The notes: generated from the letters alone by a model not told the origin. DNA of 64,000 bases from Arachidicoccus sp. BS20 (GCF_001659705.1 NZ_CP015971.1:1240001-1304000), one strand, 5' to 3'; shown: positions 8,360 through 18,560, counted from the stretch's first letter. Numbers and translations are program-made.

Positions 8360-9651
8360 GAAGTTTGTGTATATGCAATATTAACAGGCTTGAAAATTTT
8401 TCTTGCCATCGTAACCAAAACAATTCCTATGATTATCAGGCATAAAGAAATAATTTCTGCCTGCGAAGGATGAAAAGGAATATCGTATTTCGTATTTACA
8501 CGGATATGCTCAATCAAAAACCTTTCCGTTCCGTTTAAAATTAAATACCATCCGAACAATATACCGGGATATGATATTTTTTTGCGAATGCTCCACAGCA
8601 CACCAAACAAAATCACACACGTAATAATTTCGTAAAGAGGTGTCGGAAAAACCGGCAAAGGCAAATAATTACAATATTCGCCCCAGTTGCAGTTTGCCAA
8701 CGGCACGCCTTCGCTACCTACATTATGCGGATAAGAATAAGCGAACAACCAATCGGGCAGCCAACTTACACCTTTAAATGCAGCGTGCTGAATTTCGCCC
8801 ACAATGCCGAATTGCTCTGTATGGTCTTTAAAAATAACTGCCGCTTGCTGAAATTGTTGCGGCGTACATAAATGCACTTTTCCGTCTGCATTTGAAAGAT
8901 ACGCGCTGTTGATAATGCCCCAGTCGCCATCGCCCGCTACCTGACAACCGATTCGCCCTAAACCATAAGCCAGCATTAATGAAGGAGAAAATGCATCCGC
9001 CACATTAATAAAGCTGATGTTGTTTTTCTTAAAATAAATATATAAAGCAATAATAGCGAAAATCAAACCACCGTAAAAAGTAAGTCCGCTCGCCGAAAAC
9101 AAATTCCCAATGGGGTCTTGAATAAATCTGTCCCAGTTTTCAAGGTTGTCAAAAACCTTTGCACCTGCAAACCCGGCAACTGCGCAAATAATCACAATAT
9201 CCCCCAAACGGTCGCTGGGCCAGATGCGTAATGTACGAGTCTCGGGCGTTGCGAGCTTTACTTTGTTTTTTTCTCTCCATTTAAAAAAGGCAAAAACGGC
9301 TCCGAGTAAAATACCAATCAGCCAGTTTCCATCCAGCGAAAAAATAAATTGCTGCGGGTTGCTCAACGCATCTTTGATGAAAAAAATACCGACAATCTTA
9401 TAACCCAAAACAAACCCGACCAAAAAATTAGAAACAAGCTCGCCAACACCTGCCGGCTCTCCTACCGTAATTTTTCTTTCCGAATAAGTAAAATAGCCGA
9501 GCAACTGTCTTCTTTTAAATTCTTTGGAAGCAAACCATGCCGATACCAAAAATGCAATGGCTACAAAAAAACCGAACGAATTGAATACTTTTAAAACGGG
9601 GATTTTTATTCCGAATACATCAAAAAAGAAATAATAGAGGTTCGGGTACAT
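8356..9651 (-). CDS. lgt: Prolipoprotein diacylglyceryl transferase
   Basis: 431 residues, multi-spanning inner-membrane enzyme that transfers diacylglycerol from phosphatidylglycerol to the lipobox cysteine of prolipoproteins. Recognisable are the transmembrane block GLTFYGGLIFAII (about 189-201) and the diverged Lgt signature GRIGCQVAGDGDWG (232-245), followed by the C-terminal FPTPLYE and GTERFLIEHIRVN motifs. It is longer than the proteobacterial enzyme because of inserted loops, as is common in Bacteroidota. It serves the many lipoproteins in this window (SusD, DUF4302, DUF4136, DUF1573). Translationally coupled to the GT9 gene downstream. Confidence 0.93.
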   Translation of the reverse strand: MYPNLYYFFFDVFGIKIPVLKVFNSFGFFVAIAFLVSAWFASKEFKRRQLLGYFTYSERKITVGEPAGVGELVSNFLVGFVLGYKIVGIFFIKDALSNPQQFIFSLDGNWLIGILLGAVFAFFKWREKNKVKLATPETRTLRIWPSDRLGDIVIICAVAGFAGAKVFDNLENWDRFIQDPIGNLFSASGLTFYGGLIFAIIALYIYFKKNNISFINVADAFSPSLMLAYGLGRIGCQVAGDGDWGIINSAYLSNADGKVHLCTPQQFQQAAVIFKDHTEQFGIVGEIQHAAFKGVSWLPDWLFAYSYPHNVGSEGVPLANCNWGEYCNYLPLPVFPTPLYEIITCVILFGVLWSIRKKISYPGILFGWYLILNGTERFLIEHIRVNTKYDIPFHPSQAEIISLCLIIIGIVLVTMARKIFKPVNIAYTQTS

Positions 9652-9819
9652 TGAGTTTGTTTATTTTTCAATATAGAGAAACGCAATTTTAAGCAAAAAA
9701 AATGAAATGAAGCAGAAGAATCTTATATATCAGAAGCAATATTAATTGCAGGATTGCCATACAGTAAATAAAAGCAATAAAAAATGCGCAATAAGACAGA
9801 TGTGTCTATATAAAAAATA

Positions 9820-9841
9820 TTCCCGCATGGAAATGCGGGAA
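9820..9841 (-). terminator. Rho-independent terminator downstream of lon
   Basis: Perfect 9-bp stem (TTCCCGCAT / ATGCGGGAA) with a 4-nt loop. On the minus strand it is followed by TATTTTTTATA, a good U-tract. It lies about 147 bp after the lon stop codon and before lgt. The same palindrome on the plus strand precedes a 6-codon mini-ORF. Confidence 0.65.
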
Positions 9842-9863
9842 CTTAACCCTTAAAACAACCAAC

Positions 9864-9884
9864 ATGAAAAAAGTTTATATCTAA
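9864..9884 (+). other. Orphan 6-codon mini-ORF after a hairpin (leader-like)
   Basis: On the plus strand the 9820-9841 hairpin is followed by AACTTAACCCTTAAAACAACCA and ATG AAA AAA GTT TAT ATC TAA (MKKVYI then stop). The context resembles the 5' leader and first codons of an exported protein gene, but nothing follows on this strand until lgt's antisense region and lon. It may be the remnant of a deleted gene. Speculative. The rest of 9652-9987 shows no other gene. Confidence 0.25.
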
Positions 9885-9987
9885 CCAATAGAATTTGTCG
9901 TACTTCAGACACAAGAAAAAATTGCTTCCCTGTCAACGTTCACAAAAGTAAATAAGCGAAATAATATAACCAAATTTTATGGAAAAT

Positions 9988-12387
9988 TTATTTACCTAAA
10001 GCAAAGTTTACCACATCATCCATTAAGTTTACATATCTAAATTTCATACCTTTAATAAACGCAGGGTCAATCTCTTGCACATCTTTTTCGTTTTCTTCGC
10101 ACAAAATCAGCTCTTTAAGTCCCGCACGCTTTGCTGCCAAAATTTTTTCTTTGATTCCACCTACAGGCAATACTTGCCCCCGTAGCGTGATTTCGCCAGT
10201 CATACCAAGGTAAGGTCTCAGCTTTTTCCCGGTAAATGCCGAAACAATTGCAGACAACATGGTAATGCCCGCGCTTGGTCCGTCTTTAGGCACAGCGCCT
10301 TCTGGCACGTGAATATGAATATTTTTATTTGCAAGTTTATCTGCGGGAATGTGCAGTTTTTCAGCATTTGCTTTTACATAAGTCAAAGCCGTAACGGCAC
10401 TTTCTTTCATCACATCGCCGAGATTTCCCGTAAGTTTCAATTCGCCTTTACCTTCGCTCAATACGGCTTCGATAAATAAAATATCGCCGCCGACCTGTGT
10501 CCAAGCCAAGCCCACTGCAACACCGGGCATATTTGCCGTTTTATAAATTTCGTTGGAATATTTTTGCTTACCGAGAATTTGTTTGATGAATTCTTCGGAA
10601 AGATTTGCCGGCACTTCTTCATTCATCGCAACGAGCTTTGCAATGTGGCGCATCACGCCGGCAAGCTGCCTGTCAAGTTCGCGCACACCGCTTTCGCGCG
10701 TATAGCTTTCAATTATTTTTTCCAAAACCTTATCACTGATTTTGAACTTTGTTCTACTCAAGCCATGGGCTTCTTTTTGTTTAGGAACAAGGTATTTTTT
10801 TGCAATTTCCACTTTCTCTTCAATAGCATAACCGTTTAGGTTTATTATTTCCAAACGGTCGCGCAGCGCAGGTTGTATGCTTTGTAAATTATTCGCTGTC
10901 GCAATGAACAACACTTTACTCAAATCATACTCAAGCTCTAAATAATTATCGTAAAAAGCGCTGTTTTGTTCCGGATCAAGCACTTCCAGCAACGCCGATG
11001 AAGGGTCGCCGCGATATTCATTTCCGACTTTGTCAATTTCATCTAAAATAATTACGGGATTGGAAGTTTTTGCCTTGCGGATACTTTGTAAAATTCTTCC
11101 GGGCATCGCGCCGATGTATGTTTTGCGATGACCGCGAATCTCACTTTCGTCGTGCAAACCGCCGAGACTCAAGCGAATATATTTACGACCAATCGCACTT
11201 GCAATACTTTTCCCTAACGAAGTTTTTCCGATACCGGGCGGACCAACAAAGCACAAAATCGGGCTTTTCAAATCGCCTTTCAGTTTCAGCACGGCAAGAT
11301 ATTCGAGAATGCGCTCCTTTATTTTTTTCATGCCGTAATGGTCTTTATCCAATACATTTTGCGCACGTTTTAAATCATAATTATCTTCCGAAAACTCTTC
11401 CCAGGGAAGGTTCAAAATAAAATCGGTATGATTATACAACACGGAATAATCGGGTGTGCTTGGATGCATTCTTTCAAGCTTCCCGATGTTGGCATAAAAC
11501 AATTCTTTCGCAGCTTCCGACCACTTTTTGGTTTCGGCTTTTTTCTTCATTTCAGCGATTTCCAAATCGTTGTCGCCGCCAAGTTCTTCCTTGATGCTTT
11601 TTAATTGCTGTTGCAAAAAATATTCGCGCTGCTGCTTGTCAATTTCGGTGCGTGCATTATTGGTTACTTTATTTTTCAGTTCTTCAAACTGCAATTGTTT
11701 TTGCAGCAAAGCAATCAATCTCAAAGAACGGTCTTTGATGGAATCCATTTCCAGCAACTCTTGTTTTTCGGGCAATTCGCTGTTGAGATTGCTGCTCACG
11801 AAATTGATGAGAAAGCCCGCGTTTTCTATATTTCGCAAAATAATAGACGCTTCCGTTGGCAGTTGCGGCGAAAGCTGAATTATCTGCGTAGCTAAATCGC
11901 GGATGCTGCCGAGATGCGCCAGAAAATCGTCGTCTTCTACAATTTTTTCTTCTGTCAAAACATTGATGGATGCTTTGAAAAAAGGCTCGCTTTGCAATAC
12001 TTCTTTGAGCTGAAAACGTTTCTTTCCCTGAATAATTACCGTTGTTCCGCCATCGGGCATTTTGATTAAACGGATGATTTGCGCCACAGTTCCCGTTCGG
12101 TACAAGTCGTTCGCTCCGGGTTCTTCCACATTCATATCTTTTTGAGCGAGAACACCAATCAATTTGTCGCCTTTATAAGCTTCATTTACCGCCTGAATGC
12201 TTTTGTCGCGACCAACAGTGATAGGAATCACCACGCCGGGAAACAACACCATGTTGCGTAAAGGAAGTAAATTGATTGTGTCCGGAACGACCAGGTTTTC
12301 CGCCGCCGCATCTTCTTCATTCATCGGGAGAATGGGTAAAAACTCACTGTCGTCTGTATTTTGAAAGAAAAATTTATTTTGTGCCAT
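9988..12387 (-). CDS. lon: ATP-dependent protease Lon
   Basis: 799 residues from the ATG at 12387, preferred because it begins with MAQNKFFFQNTDD and lies just after a leader hairpin; an upstream in-frame start adds 31 unlikely residues. Domains in order: LonB-type substrate-binding N-domain (LLPLRNMVLFPGVVIPITVGR), AAA+ ATPase with Walker A GPPGIGKT (382-389) and Walker B VIILDEID, and the serine protease domain with catalytic Ser in KDGPSAG (705) and Lys in GGIKEK (748). It degrades misfolded and regulatory proteins in the cytosol and is the usual protease for type II antitoxins, relevant to the cassette-rich island in this window. Length and all motifs are normal. Confidence 0.97.
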   Translation of the reverse strand: MAQNKFFFQNTDDSEFLPILPMNEEDAAAENLVVPDTINLLPLRNMVLFPGVVIPITVGRDKSIQAVNEAYKGDKLIGVLAQKDMNVEEPGANDLYRTGTVAQIIRLIKMPDGGTTVIIQGKKRFQLKEVLQSEPFFKASINVLTEEKIVEDDDFLAHLGSIRDLATQIIQLSPQLPTEASIILRNIENAGFLINFVSSNLNSELPEKQELLEMDSIKDRSLRLIALLQKQLQFEELKNKVTNNARTEIDKQQREYFLQQQLKSIKEELGGDNDLEIAEMKKKAETKKWSEAAKELFYANIGKLERMHPSTPDYSVLYNHTDFILNLPWEEFSEDNYDLKRAQNVLDKDHYGMKKIKERILEYLAVLKLKGDLKSPILCFVGPPGIGKTSLGKSIASAIGRKYIRLSLGGLHDESEIRGHRKTYIGAMPGRILQSIRKAKTSNPVIILDEIDKVGNEYRGDPSSALLEVLDPEQNSAFYDNYLELEYDLSKVLFIATANNLQSIQPALRDRLEIINLNGYAIEEKVEIAKKYLVPKQKEAHGLSRTKFKISDKVLEKIIESYTRESGVRELDRQLAGVMRHIAKLVAMNEEVPANLSEEFIKQILGKQKYSNEIYKTANMPGVAVGLAWTQVGGDILFIEAVLSEGKGELKLTGNLGDVMKESAVTALTYVKANAEKLHIPADKLANKNIHIHVPEGAVPKDGPSAGITMLSAIVSAFTGKKLRPYLGMTGEITLRGQVLPVGGIKEKILAAKRAGLKELILCEENEKDVQEIDPAFIKGMKFRYVNLMDDVVNFALGK

Positions 12388-12413
12388 AAGAAAATTTACA
12401 AAGTCAATATGTC

Positions 12414-12434
12414 GCCTCAAACCTATTTTGAGGC
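12414..12434 (-). promoter_or_regulatory. Hairpin in the lon 5' leader
   Basis: Perfect 8-bp stem (GCCTCAAA / TTTGAGGC) with a 5-nt loop, ending 26 bp upstream of the chosen lon start codon. A CATCTTTG sequence farther upstream on the minus strand (about 12467-12474) could be the -7 promoter box, which would place the hairpin in the transcript leader. It does not match the CIRCE element. A regulatory role is inferred only. Confidence 0.35.
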
Positions 12435-12732
12435 AGGTTCTTTTATTTTCAATTAATATACCAAGCGCAAAGATGAACACAAATTGGCGGAAATAACGAT
12501 TTGCAGTAAGATAAAATGACTTATTGTCTGAACCATGATTTGTGGGATTTTAAGGATTGTGAGGAAATTGTAAATTTATTTTTCGCTTAAAAAAAACCTT
12601 AGTGACCTGCGTAACATTGTCGGAAAATACCTTATTACACTACTGCTACGCAAATAAAATAATAAGGTTAAGCCAAAAGTTAATAGTTGTTTTACTAAGA
12701 TTTGAAAATTAATACAAAATAAAACGGTAAAA

Positions 12733-12764
12733 TAATTCGTGTAATTTGCCGTAATTCGTGTAAT
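12733..12764 (+). repeat. Two direct 13-bp repeats upstream of rsmE
   Basis: TAATTCGTGTAAT occurs at 12733-12745 and again at 12752-12764, 19 bp apart, ending 18 bp before the rsmE start. Spacing of about two helical turns could suit a protein binding site, but the motif also resembles degenerate intergenic repeats of Bacteroidota. The remaining sequence of 12481-12732 shows no gene. Confidence 0.35.
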
Positions 12765-12782
12765 AAATTTCTGTTACAACAA

Positions 12783-13484
12783 ATGCAACTTCCCTATTTC
12801 TACGAGCCAAATATCGATACAGCAATCAGGCAATTTTCTTTAAGCGAAACTTCCGCAAAGCACGCCGTGCAAGTATTGCGCATGAAAACGGGCGAGCGGT
12901 TGCAACTCACGGACGGCAATGGTTTGCTGGCAACGGCAACCATTATTTCTTCAGGCAAAAAAAATTGCGTAGTGCAAATTGATGCAACAGAAAATTTTCC
13001 TTATATGAATAAAAATATTTGTCTTGCCGTTTCGCCTACAAAAAACAATGCTCGCCTGGAATGGCTATTAGAAAAAGTAACGGAAATCGGTATGAGAAAA
13101 ATTATTCTGCTCAATTGCGAAAGAACGGAAAAAACAAATGTGAAGTATGAAAGATTACACAATATTCTTGTTTCCGCCATGCAGCAAAGCCGGCAGGTAT
13201 ATTTGCCCGAACTTATTGCCCCGACTGCGTTTGAACAAGTTGTACAAGAAAATATTTATGAAGAAAAATACATGGCGCATTGCGTGGATAATGAACAGAA
13301 AACCGGGTTAAAAACAACAGATTCCGCGAAAAGCAAAATTATTTTGATTGGTCCCGAAGGAGATTTTACAAAAGAAGAAATACAACTTGCGCTGGATAAT
13401 AAATTTCAACCTGTATCTTTGGGCAATACTCGTTTAAGAACGGAAACTGCAGGCATCGTAGCTGCAACTTTATTAACCATGTAA
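12783..13484 (+). CDS. rsmE: 16S rRNA (uracil1498-N3)-methyltransferase
   Basis: 233 residues, SPOUT-class methyltransferase. The N-terminal PUA-like domain starts at LPYFYEPNID, and the SAM-binding trefoil knot is seen as IILIGPEGDFTKEEI (around 187-201) and SLGNTRLRTETAGIVA (around 212-227). It methylates uracil 1498 in 16S rRNA. Only 18 bp separate it from the L,D-transpeptidase gene, so the two are probably cotranscribed although unrelated in function. Normal length. Confidence 0.94.
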   Translation: MQLPYFYEPNIDTAIRQFSLSETSAKHAVQVLRMKTGERLQLTDGNGLLATATIISSGKKNCVVQIDATENFPYMNKNICLAVSPTKNNARLEWLLEKVTEIGMRKIILLNCERTEKTNVKYERLHNILVSAMQQSRQVYLPELIAPTAFEQVVQENIYEEKYMAHCVDNEQKTGLKTTDSAKSKIILIGPEGDFTKEEIQLALDNKFQPVSLGNTRLRTETAGIVAATLLTM

Positions 13485-13502
13485 AACAGTTGTAAATTAC
13501 CA

Positions 13503-15107
13503 ATGAGCATCAAAAACTCTTTCTGTTTAATAATTTCACTTATCGCCGTTATTGCAATCGCAAGTTGCGGCGGCGGCGAACAGCAAAAAGTTGAAATTGA
13601 CACCACCATTACGCAGGAAACATCGTATAACAATATGTTTCTGGACAGCAATGCTATTGAGGCTTTTATCAACAGCGACACCAGTTATAAACCTTTTGAA
13701 AAAGATTTTATCAACTTTTACCGCCAGCGCAATTTTGAATTTGCATGGTTCGATACAAGCGGACTTGTAGAACAAGCGAGTAACTTCATTAATCTTTTGA
13801 GCAATGGCAGACAAAGCGACTCCACCGCTGCCGAGAAGAAACTGACGACCTTAGAAGATTATTTTAAAAGCGGCATCAAAAATGAATCGCACGCGACTAT
13901 TACCAACGGAGAACTGACGCTTACGGGCGAATTTTTCAAGCATGCTCAGGAAATTTTTAAAGGTAGAAAAGATATTAATGCTGAAGATTTGGGTTGGTTT
14001 ATCCCAAGGAAAAAAGTAGATTTTTCAGGCTTGCTCGACTCCGCAATTAATGGTAAACAACTTGTAGAGTCGGAATTGCTGAATCCTCAGTTCAAACAAC
14101 TACAAAACTATTTGCAAAAATATATAGACGTAAAAAAGAGCGGCGAAAGCTGGGACAGCATTGCACTTGCACAATCCAAACTCAAGCTCCACGATTCGGG
14201 CGAAGATGTAGCCGCCATTCAGCACCGCCTGTATCTGCTTGGCGATTTAAGCGACGATACGCACAATGGCGTTTTTGATAAAGAAACAAAAGCTGCCGTA
14301 CAATCTTTCCAACAAAGAAACGGCTTGTCTGCCGACGGCGTGGTTGGTCCGGCATTTATGCGTACTATCAATATTCCGCTCGATTCCATTATCAAAACGC
14401 TGGCAGTTAATCTTCAACGCGCACGCTGGATTCCCAAAGAATTTCCGCAAAATTATGTATGGGTAAACATTCCAGATTACAAATTAACAGCATATCAAAA
14501 CGACACCATTGCTTTTACTATGCGTGTAATTGTGGGCGCCGCAGGACATAACACCACTATTTTCTCTGGCAACATCAAATATGTTGTGTTTGCACCATAC
14601 TGGAATGTGCCGGAGAGTATTGTAAAAAAAGAAGTAATGCCCGGCATCAAAAACAATCCGAACTATATCGCCAATCATCATATGCAGATAACCGGCTACA
14701 ACAAAGGAATTCCTGTTGTACGACAATTGCCGGGACCCGACAATGCACTTGGACGTGTAAAATTTTTGTTTCCAAACAGTTACAATATTTACCTGCATGA
14801 CACCCCGAATCATGATTTGTTCAACTCCGGCAACAGAGGCTTGAGTCATGGCTGCGTACGGCTTTCCGACCCGGAAAAAATGGCAAACTGGTTGCTGCGC
14901 GATGAAGACACAACCGTTTATTCTCCAGTAGTTGTCGATTCTTTAATGAACAAAAATGTGAAAGAAAAATGGGTTACGCTCAATCACACAACGCCTGTAT
15001 ATTTAGTATATTTTACCGCTTGGGTGGATAACGATGGAAAACTCAACATCCGTAAAGATATTTATGGGCACGACGCTGAAATCGCACAAAAGTTATTTGC
15101 ACAATAA
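13503..15107 (+). CDS. Murein L,D-transpeptidase, YcbB/LdtD-like lipoprotein
   Basis: 534 residues. A lipoprotein signal ends in the lipobox IASC (Cys22). A scaffold domain (about 50-210) is followed by a peptidoglycan-binding domain (LKLHDSGEDVAAIQHRLYLLGDL ... GVFDKETKAAVQSFQ) at about 225-285 and a YkuD catalytic domain with HDTPNHDLF and the SHGCVRLSD motif, catalytic Cys451. It makes or exchanges meso-DAP-type crosslinks in periplasmic peptidoglycan. It lies close behind rsmE and is followed by other envelope genes (PorW/SprE-like, PBP1A). Confidence 0.92.
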   Translation: MSIKNSFCLIISLIAVIAIASCGGGEQQKVEIDTTITQETSYNNMFLDSNAIEAFINSDTSYKPFEKDFINFYRQRNFEFAWFDTSGLVEQASNFINLLSNGRQSDSTAAEKKLTTLEDYFKSGIKNESHATITNGELTLTGEFFKHAQEIFKGRKDINAEDLGWFIPRKKVDFSGLLDSAINGKQLVESELLNPQFKQLQNYLQKYIDVKKSGESWDSIALAQSKLKLHDSGEDVAAIQHRLYLLGDLSDDTHNGVFDKETKAAVQSFQQRNGLSADGVVGPAFMRTINIPLDSIIKTLAVNLQRARWIPKEFPQNYVWVNIPDYKLTAYQNDTIAFTMRVIVGAAGHNTTIFSGNIKYVVFAPYWNVPESIVKKEVMPGIKNNPNYIANHHMQITGYNKGIPVVRQLPGPDNALGRVKFLFPNSYNIYLHDTPNHDLFNSGNRGLSHGCVRLSDPEKMANWLLRDEDTTVYSPVVVDSLMNKNVKEKWVTLNHTTPVYLVYFTAWVDNDGKLNIRKDIYGHDAEIAQKLFAQ

Positions 15108-15206
15108 AACCCGGTATTACAAATACATCCGGATTTCAGGCATTACAATATCTTTTCCTGCTACACGTTTTAGTTAAGTAAATTTAATACTTAGCTTTAT
15201 CGCTTT

Positions 15207-18200
15207 ATGAAGCGGCGTTTTTTTCTTTTCATACTTGAGTGTTGCATCTGCGCAATACCTGCATTTTCGCAGGTAGGCACTACTATTAGTTTAAAAGGAA
15301 ATAAACCGCCCGAATACGCCAACAAACCATTGCCTGCAGAACGAACGCCTTACGGCAAAATAGGCAAAGCAAAAAAGTTTATCCAAAACACATTTGTTCA
15401 TTATAATTTTCTCTTCAACGCCAACCGGATTTTCAACGACATTATGCAGCAAGCTGTTGCATCCAATGTGGACGACTATGCCAGACTGCTCCGTTTTTAT
15501 CCATACGACGAAAAAGCATTGGCTGCTGACAAGCGGTTTGATTCCGTAATCCAACACGCGACAGCCGGACTTTTGTTACACGATTTAAGAAACGATTACG
15601 TGGACGAATTATACTTTATTACCGGTAAGAGTTATTTCTTTGAAAAAAAATATGACAGCTCGCAATACACATTTCAATACCTCAATTATGCTTTCGCACC
15701 GAAAGACGATGGTTACGACATTCCGATTGGCAGCAATAGCAGTAGTGCAGACAAAAGATTCAGCATTTCCAACAAAGAGAAAAGCGGAATAGGAAAAAAT
15801 AACCTGAAAAACATCAATCGCCGCAACGATGCTTTGGTATGGCTCGCACGAAATTTCATAGAACAAAAAAATTATGTGCAGGCGCAAATTCTTCTAAACA
15901 ATTTGAGCCGCGATGTTCATTTTCCCGAACGTTTACAACCTTTACTAAACGAAACCAAAGCCTATTATTTTTATCAACAAAACATTTACGACAGCGCCGC
16001 ATATTATTTATCGCGAAGCCATTTTAACGATGATTCCAAAACACTCAAAGCACGGCGCCATTATCTCACAGCGCAACTGTATCAGCTTTCCGGCGCAGAC
16101 AGTGCAGCACTTCATTTTTACGAAGCGGCAAAAAAATACTCTACCGACCCGCAATTAGATATTTATGCAGAAAAAAATATTGCTGCACTAAACAACCGGT
16201 CCGATGCAAATGACCTGAACACCTTACTTAGGAAGAATAAATATTTTCTCTACAAAGATTTGATTTATTATCAGCAAGCGGAAATTGCCCGCGCCAATCA
16301 TGACGACAAAAAAGCAATCGACTTGCTGCAACAAAGCGTCATTGCCAACAGAAGCATACAACCTCAAAATGGACAACAACGCAGCAAAACATTTTTCTTA
16401 TTGGCAAACACAGAATACGACAATAATCTTTTCGCATCCGCAAGCGCCCATTATGACAGCGTTTCAGCCAATTTCATTACAGACAGCATAGATAAACATA
16501 CGCTTCAACACCGCTCTCATCCATTACATTTATTCGCTGTTAATGCCGATTCTATGCACGTGCAGGATAGCTTACTGACATTGGCCAATATGCCGGAAAA
16601 AGACCGCACGGCAATATTGAAGCAGGCTGCACGCCGCATACGTAAAAGCATTGATAAACGAGAAGATGAAGCAGAAAATAATTCTCCGCTTGCCAACCGG
16701 TTAATACAAAGACAGCAACAAACTACTCCTACAACATCCGATTTGTTCAGCCAAGGCGCTTCTGCCGCCGCGTGGTACTTCAACAATCAACCCCTGAAGA
16801 GCAGCGGCTATCAGCGTTTTAAACAAAAGTTCGGCAACCGACCAAACGTGGATAACTGGCAACGGTTAAGCGCTATCAGCGGAACAGCAAATATCCGCAA
16901 CACGCCGCAAACTGCGGAAGACATACCGGACGCTTTTAATGCAGACAGCACATTAAAATTGGACAGTTCAGAAATTACCGCGCAAGACCTTCTCGCCGGT
17001 TTGCCAATGACATCGGCGCAAAAAGCAAACGCGAATAATATTATTTCGCAAGCAATTTTGGACAATGGCAAAATTTTGCAAAACAGTCTGGAAAATTTCA
17101 GAGGTGCTATTTTTGTGTATGATTCGCTGCTGCAAACATTCCCCAAATCACGGCAAGTGCCGGAAGCATTGTACAATATTTTCGTTTGTTACACTTTGCT
17201 CGGCGATTCTGCAAATGCCTTACAGGTAAAGAATAATTTGCTGAATAATTATCCGTCGGATAGTTGGAGTAAGAAACTATTCGCAAAGCAAAATCGTTTT
17301 GCCGTTTCCGCCACAAGCCTTGCCGACAGCGCTACAAAAACATACAACGATATTTACAATTTGTTTCTTTCGGGAAAATTTGAAGAGGCTGTGCAGCAAA
17401 AAAATATTGCCGACAAAAAATACGGAAGTTTCTACTGGACACCGCAATTACTCTACATTGAAGCCATTTATCATGTATCAAAAAATGAAGATTCCACAGC
17501 CATCGGAAAGCTGAATTATCTTATAAAAACATTCGCCTCATCGCCAATGCTTCCGCAGGCAAAAACAATGATTGACGTATTGAAGCATCGCAAAGAAATT
17601 GAAGCATATTTGCGAAGTCTGCATATTTCGCCGGAAGATTATTTACAGAATAATATACTTGCAAGACTGGAAGAAGCATCACAAAAAATGAATCAGCCCG
17701 AACGCAGAGTCGCATTATACCGGGATGGCAACCTCGTGGATATGCCGGAAGAAAAAATTAGTACAAACTCGCCCACGCAGTTAAATGCGCCGGACAAAAC
17801 ATTTGCAATACAAAACGCCGCAACAGATACTGCACAGCAACAAACACAAAGCAATCAACAACAAACGGCAAACAATAATATTGTAACTACACAAGATAAT
17901 GCCATTGAAAAACCCGACTCCGATAAAATCGCAGTAAACATAAATGTTCCGAACACGCCGCCAACCGATTCTGCGAAAACGCTGAAACCCGCGCAGTCAA
18001 AAGATTCAGCAATTGTAAAGCCACAAAAAGTGACCGTTAATCCGCCTGTAAACAATACCACTCGTGTCGTTGACGGATTTACGTTTAATAATAATGCGCC
18101 GCAATATGTAACTATAGTGCTGGACAATGTTGCTCCCGTATATGCAACCGAAGCAGGCAACGCATTTAACCGCTATAATTTATTAACGTTCCCCAACAAG

Positions 18201-18443
18201 CAATACAACGTAAATTCACAGCAGATAGGCGATGAAACATTGATATTAATCGGTCCGTTTAAAAATAATGCGGAAGCACAAGATTACCAATCGAAAATTC
18301 AGCCACATGCTTCAAACGAGATTATTCCATGGATTACAACAGGATATTCGTTTATCAAAATCAGTCCCGAAAACCTCAATAAACTACACACAAAAGCAGA
18401 CGTCGAAAAATATAAATCGGCAGAAAGTAAAGCGGAGAATTAA
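15207..18443 (+). CDS. Large TPR-rich secreted protein, PorW/SprE-like (type IX secretion / gliding)
   Basis: 1078 residues with an N-terminal signal peptide (cleavage near IPAFSQ). It shows the start NTFVHYNFLFNANRIFNDIM typical of PorW/SprE proteins, a long series of tetratricopeptide-like helical pairs up to about residue 820, a low-complexity Gln/Thr/Asn/Pro-rich stretch around 860-950, and a C-terminal SPOR-like domain (YVTIVLDNVAP ... LILIGPFKNNAEAQDYQSKI). SprE/PorW is needed for type IX secretion in Bacteroidota. The sequence has a plain signal peptide, with no clear lipobox. Assignment rests on architecture, not on full alignment. It stands alone between the L,D-transpeptidase and the PBP gene. 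Confidence 0.65.
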   Translation: MKRRFFLFILECCICAIPAFSQVGTTISLKGNKPPEYANKPLPAERTPYGKIGKAKKFIQNTFVHYNFLFNANRIFNDIMQQAVASNVDDYARLLRFYPYDEKALAADKRFDSVIQHATAGLLLHDLRNDYVDELYFITGKSYFFEKKYDSSQYTFQYLNYAFAPKDDGYDIPIGSNSSSADKRFSISNKEKSGIGKNNLKNINRRNDALVWLARNFIEQKNYVQAQILLNNLSRDVHFPERLQPLLNETKAYYFYQQNIYDSAAYYLSRSHFNDDSKTLKARRHYLTAQLYQLSGADSAALHFYEAAKKYSTDPQLDIYAEKNIAALNNRSDANDLNTLLRKNKYFLYKDLIYYQQAEIARANHDDKKAIDLLQQSVIANRSIQPQNGQQRSKTFFLLANTEYDNNLFASASAHYDSVSANFITDSIDKHTLQHRSHPLHLFAVNADSMHVQDSLLTLANMPEKDRTAILKQAARRIRKSIDKREDEAENNSPLANRLIQRQQQTTPTTSDLFSQGASAAAWYFNNQPLKSSGYQRFKQKFGNRPNVDNWQRLSAISGTANIRNTPQTAEDIPDAFNADSTLKLDSSEITAQDLLAGLPMTSAQKANANNIISQAILDNGKILQNSLENFRGAIFVYDSLLQTFPKSRQVPEALYNIFVCYTLLGDSANALQVKNNLLNNYPSDSWSKKLFAKQNRFAVSATSLADSATKTYNDIYNLFLSGKFEEAVQQKNIADKKYGSFYWTPQLLYIEAIYHVSKNEDSTAIGKLNYLIKTFASSPMLPQAKTMIDVLKHRKEIEAYLRSLHISPEDYLQNNILARLEEASQKMNQPERRVALYRDGNLVDMPEEKISTNSPTQLNAPDKTFAIQNAATDTAQQQTQSNQQQTANNNIVTTQDNAIEKPDSDKIAVNINVPNTPPTDSAKTLKPAQSKDSAIVKPQKVTVNPPVNNTTRVVDGFTFNNNAPQYVTIVLDNVAPVYATEAGNAFNRYNLLTFPNKQYNVNSQQIGDETLILIGPFKNNAEAQDYQSKIQPHASNEIIPWITTGYSFIKISPENLNKLHTKADVEKYKSAESKAEN

Positions 18444-18560
18444 TAAAATAACAGTAATCGATAAACCAAGAATACATAGCGCAAACAAAACGGATAGATT
18501 CTTTTCCTTACCGAGCAGAAAAACATTCCGGAATTTTTATATTATCTTTCGGCAAGTTTA

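Noticed and set aside
12414-12434. CIRCE heat-shock operator upstream of lon
   Set aside because: Arms GCCTCAAA do not match TTAGCACTC and the loop is 5 nt, not 9.
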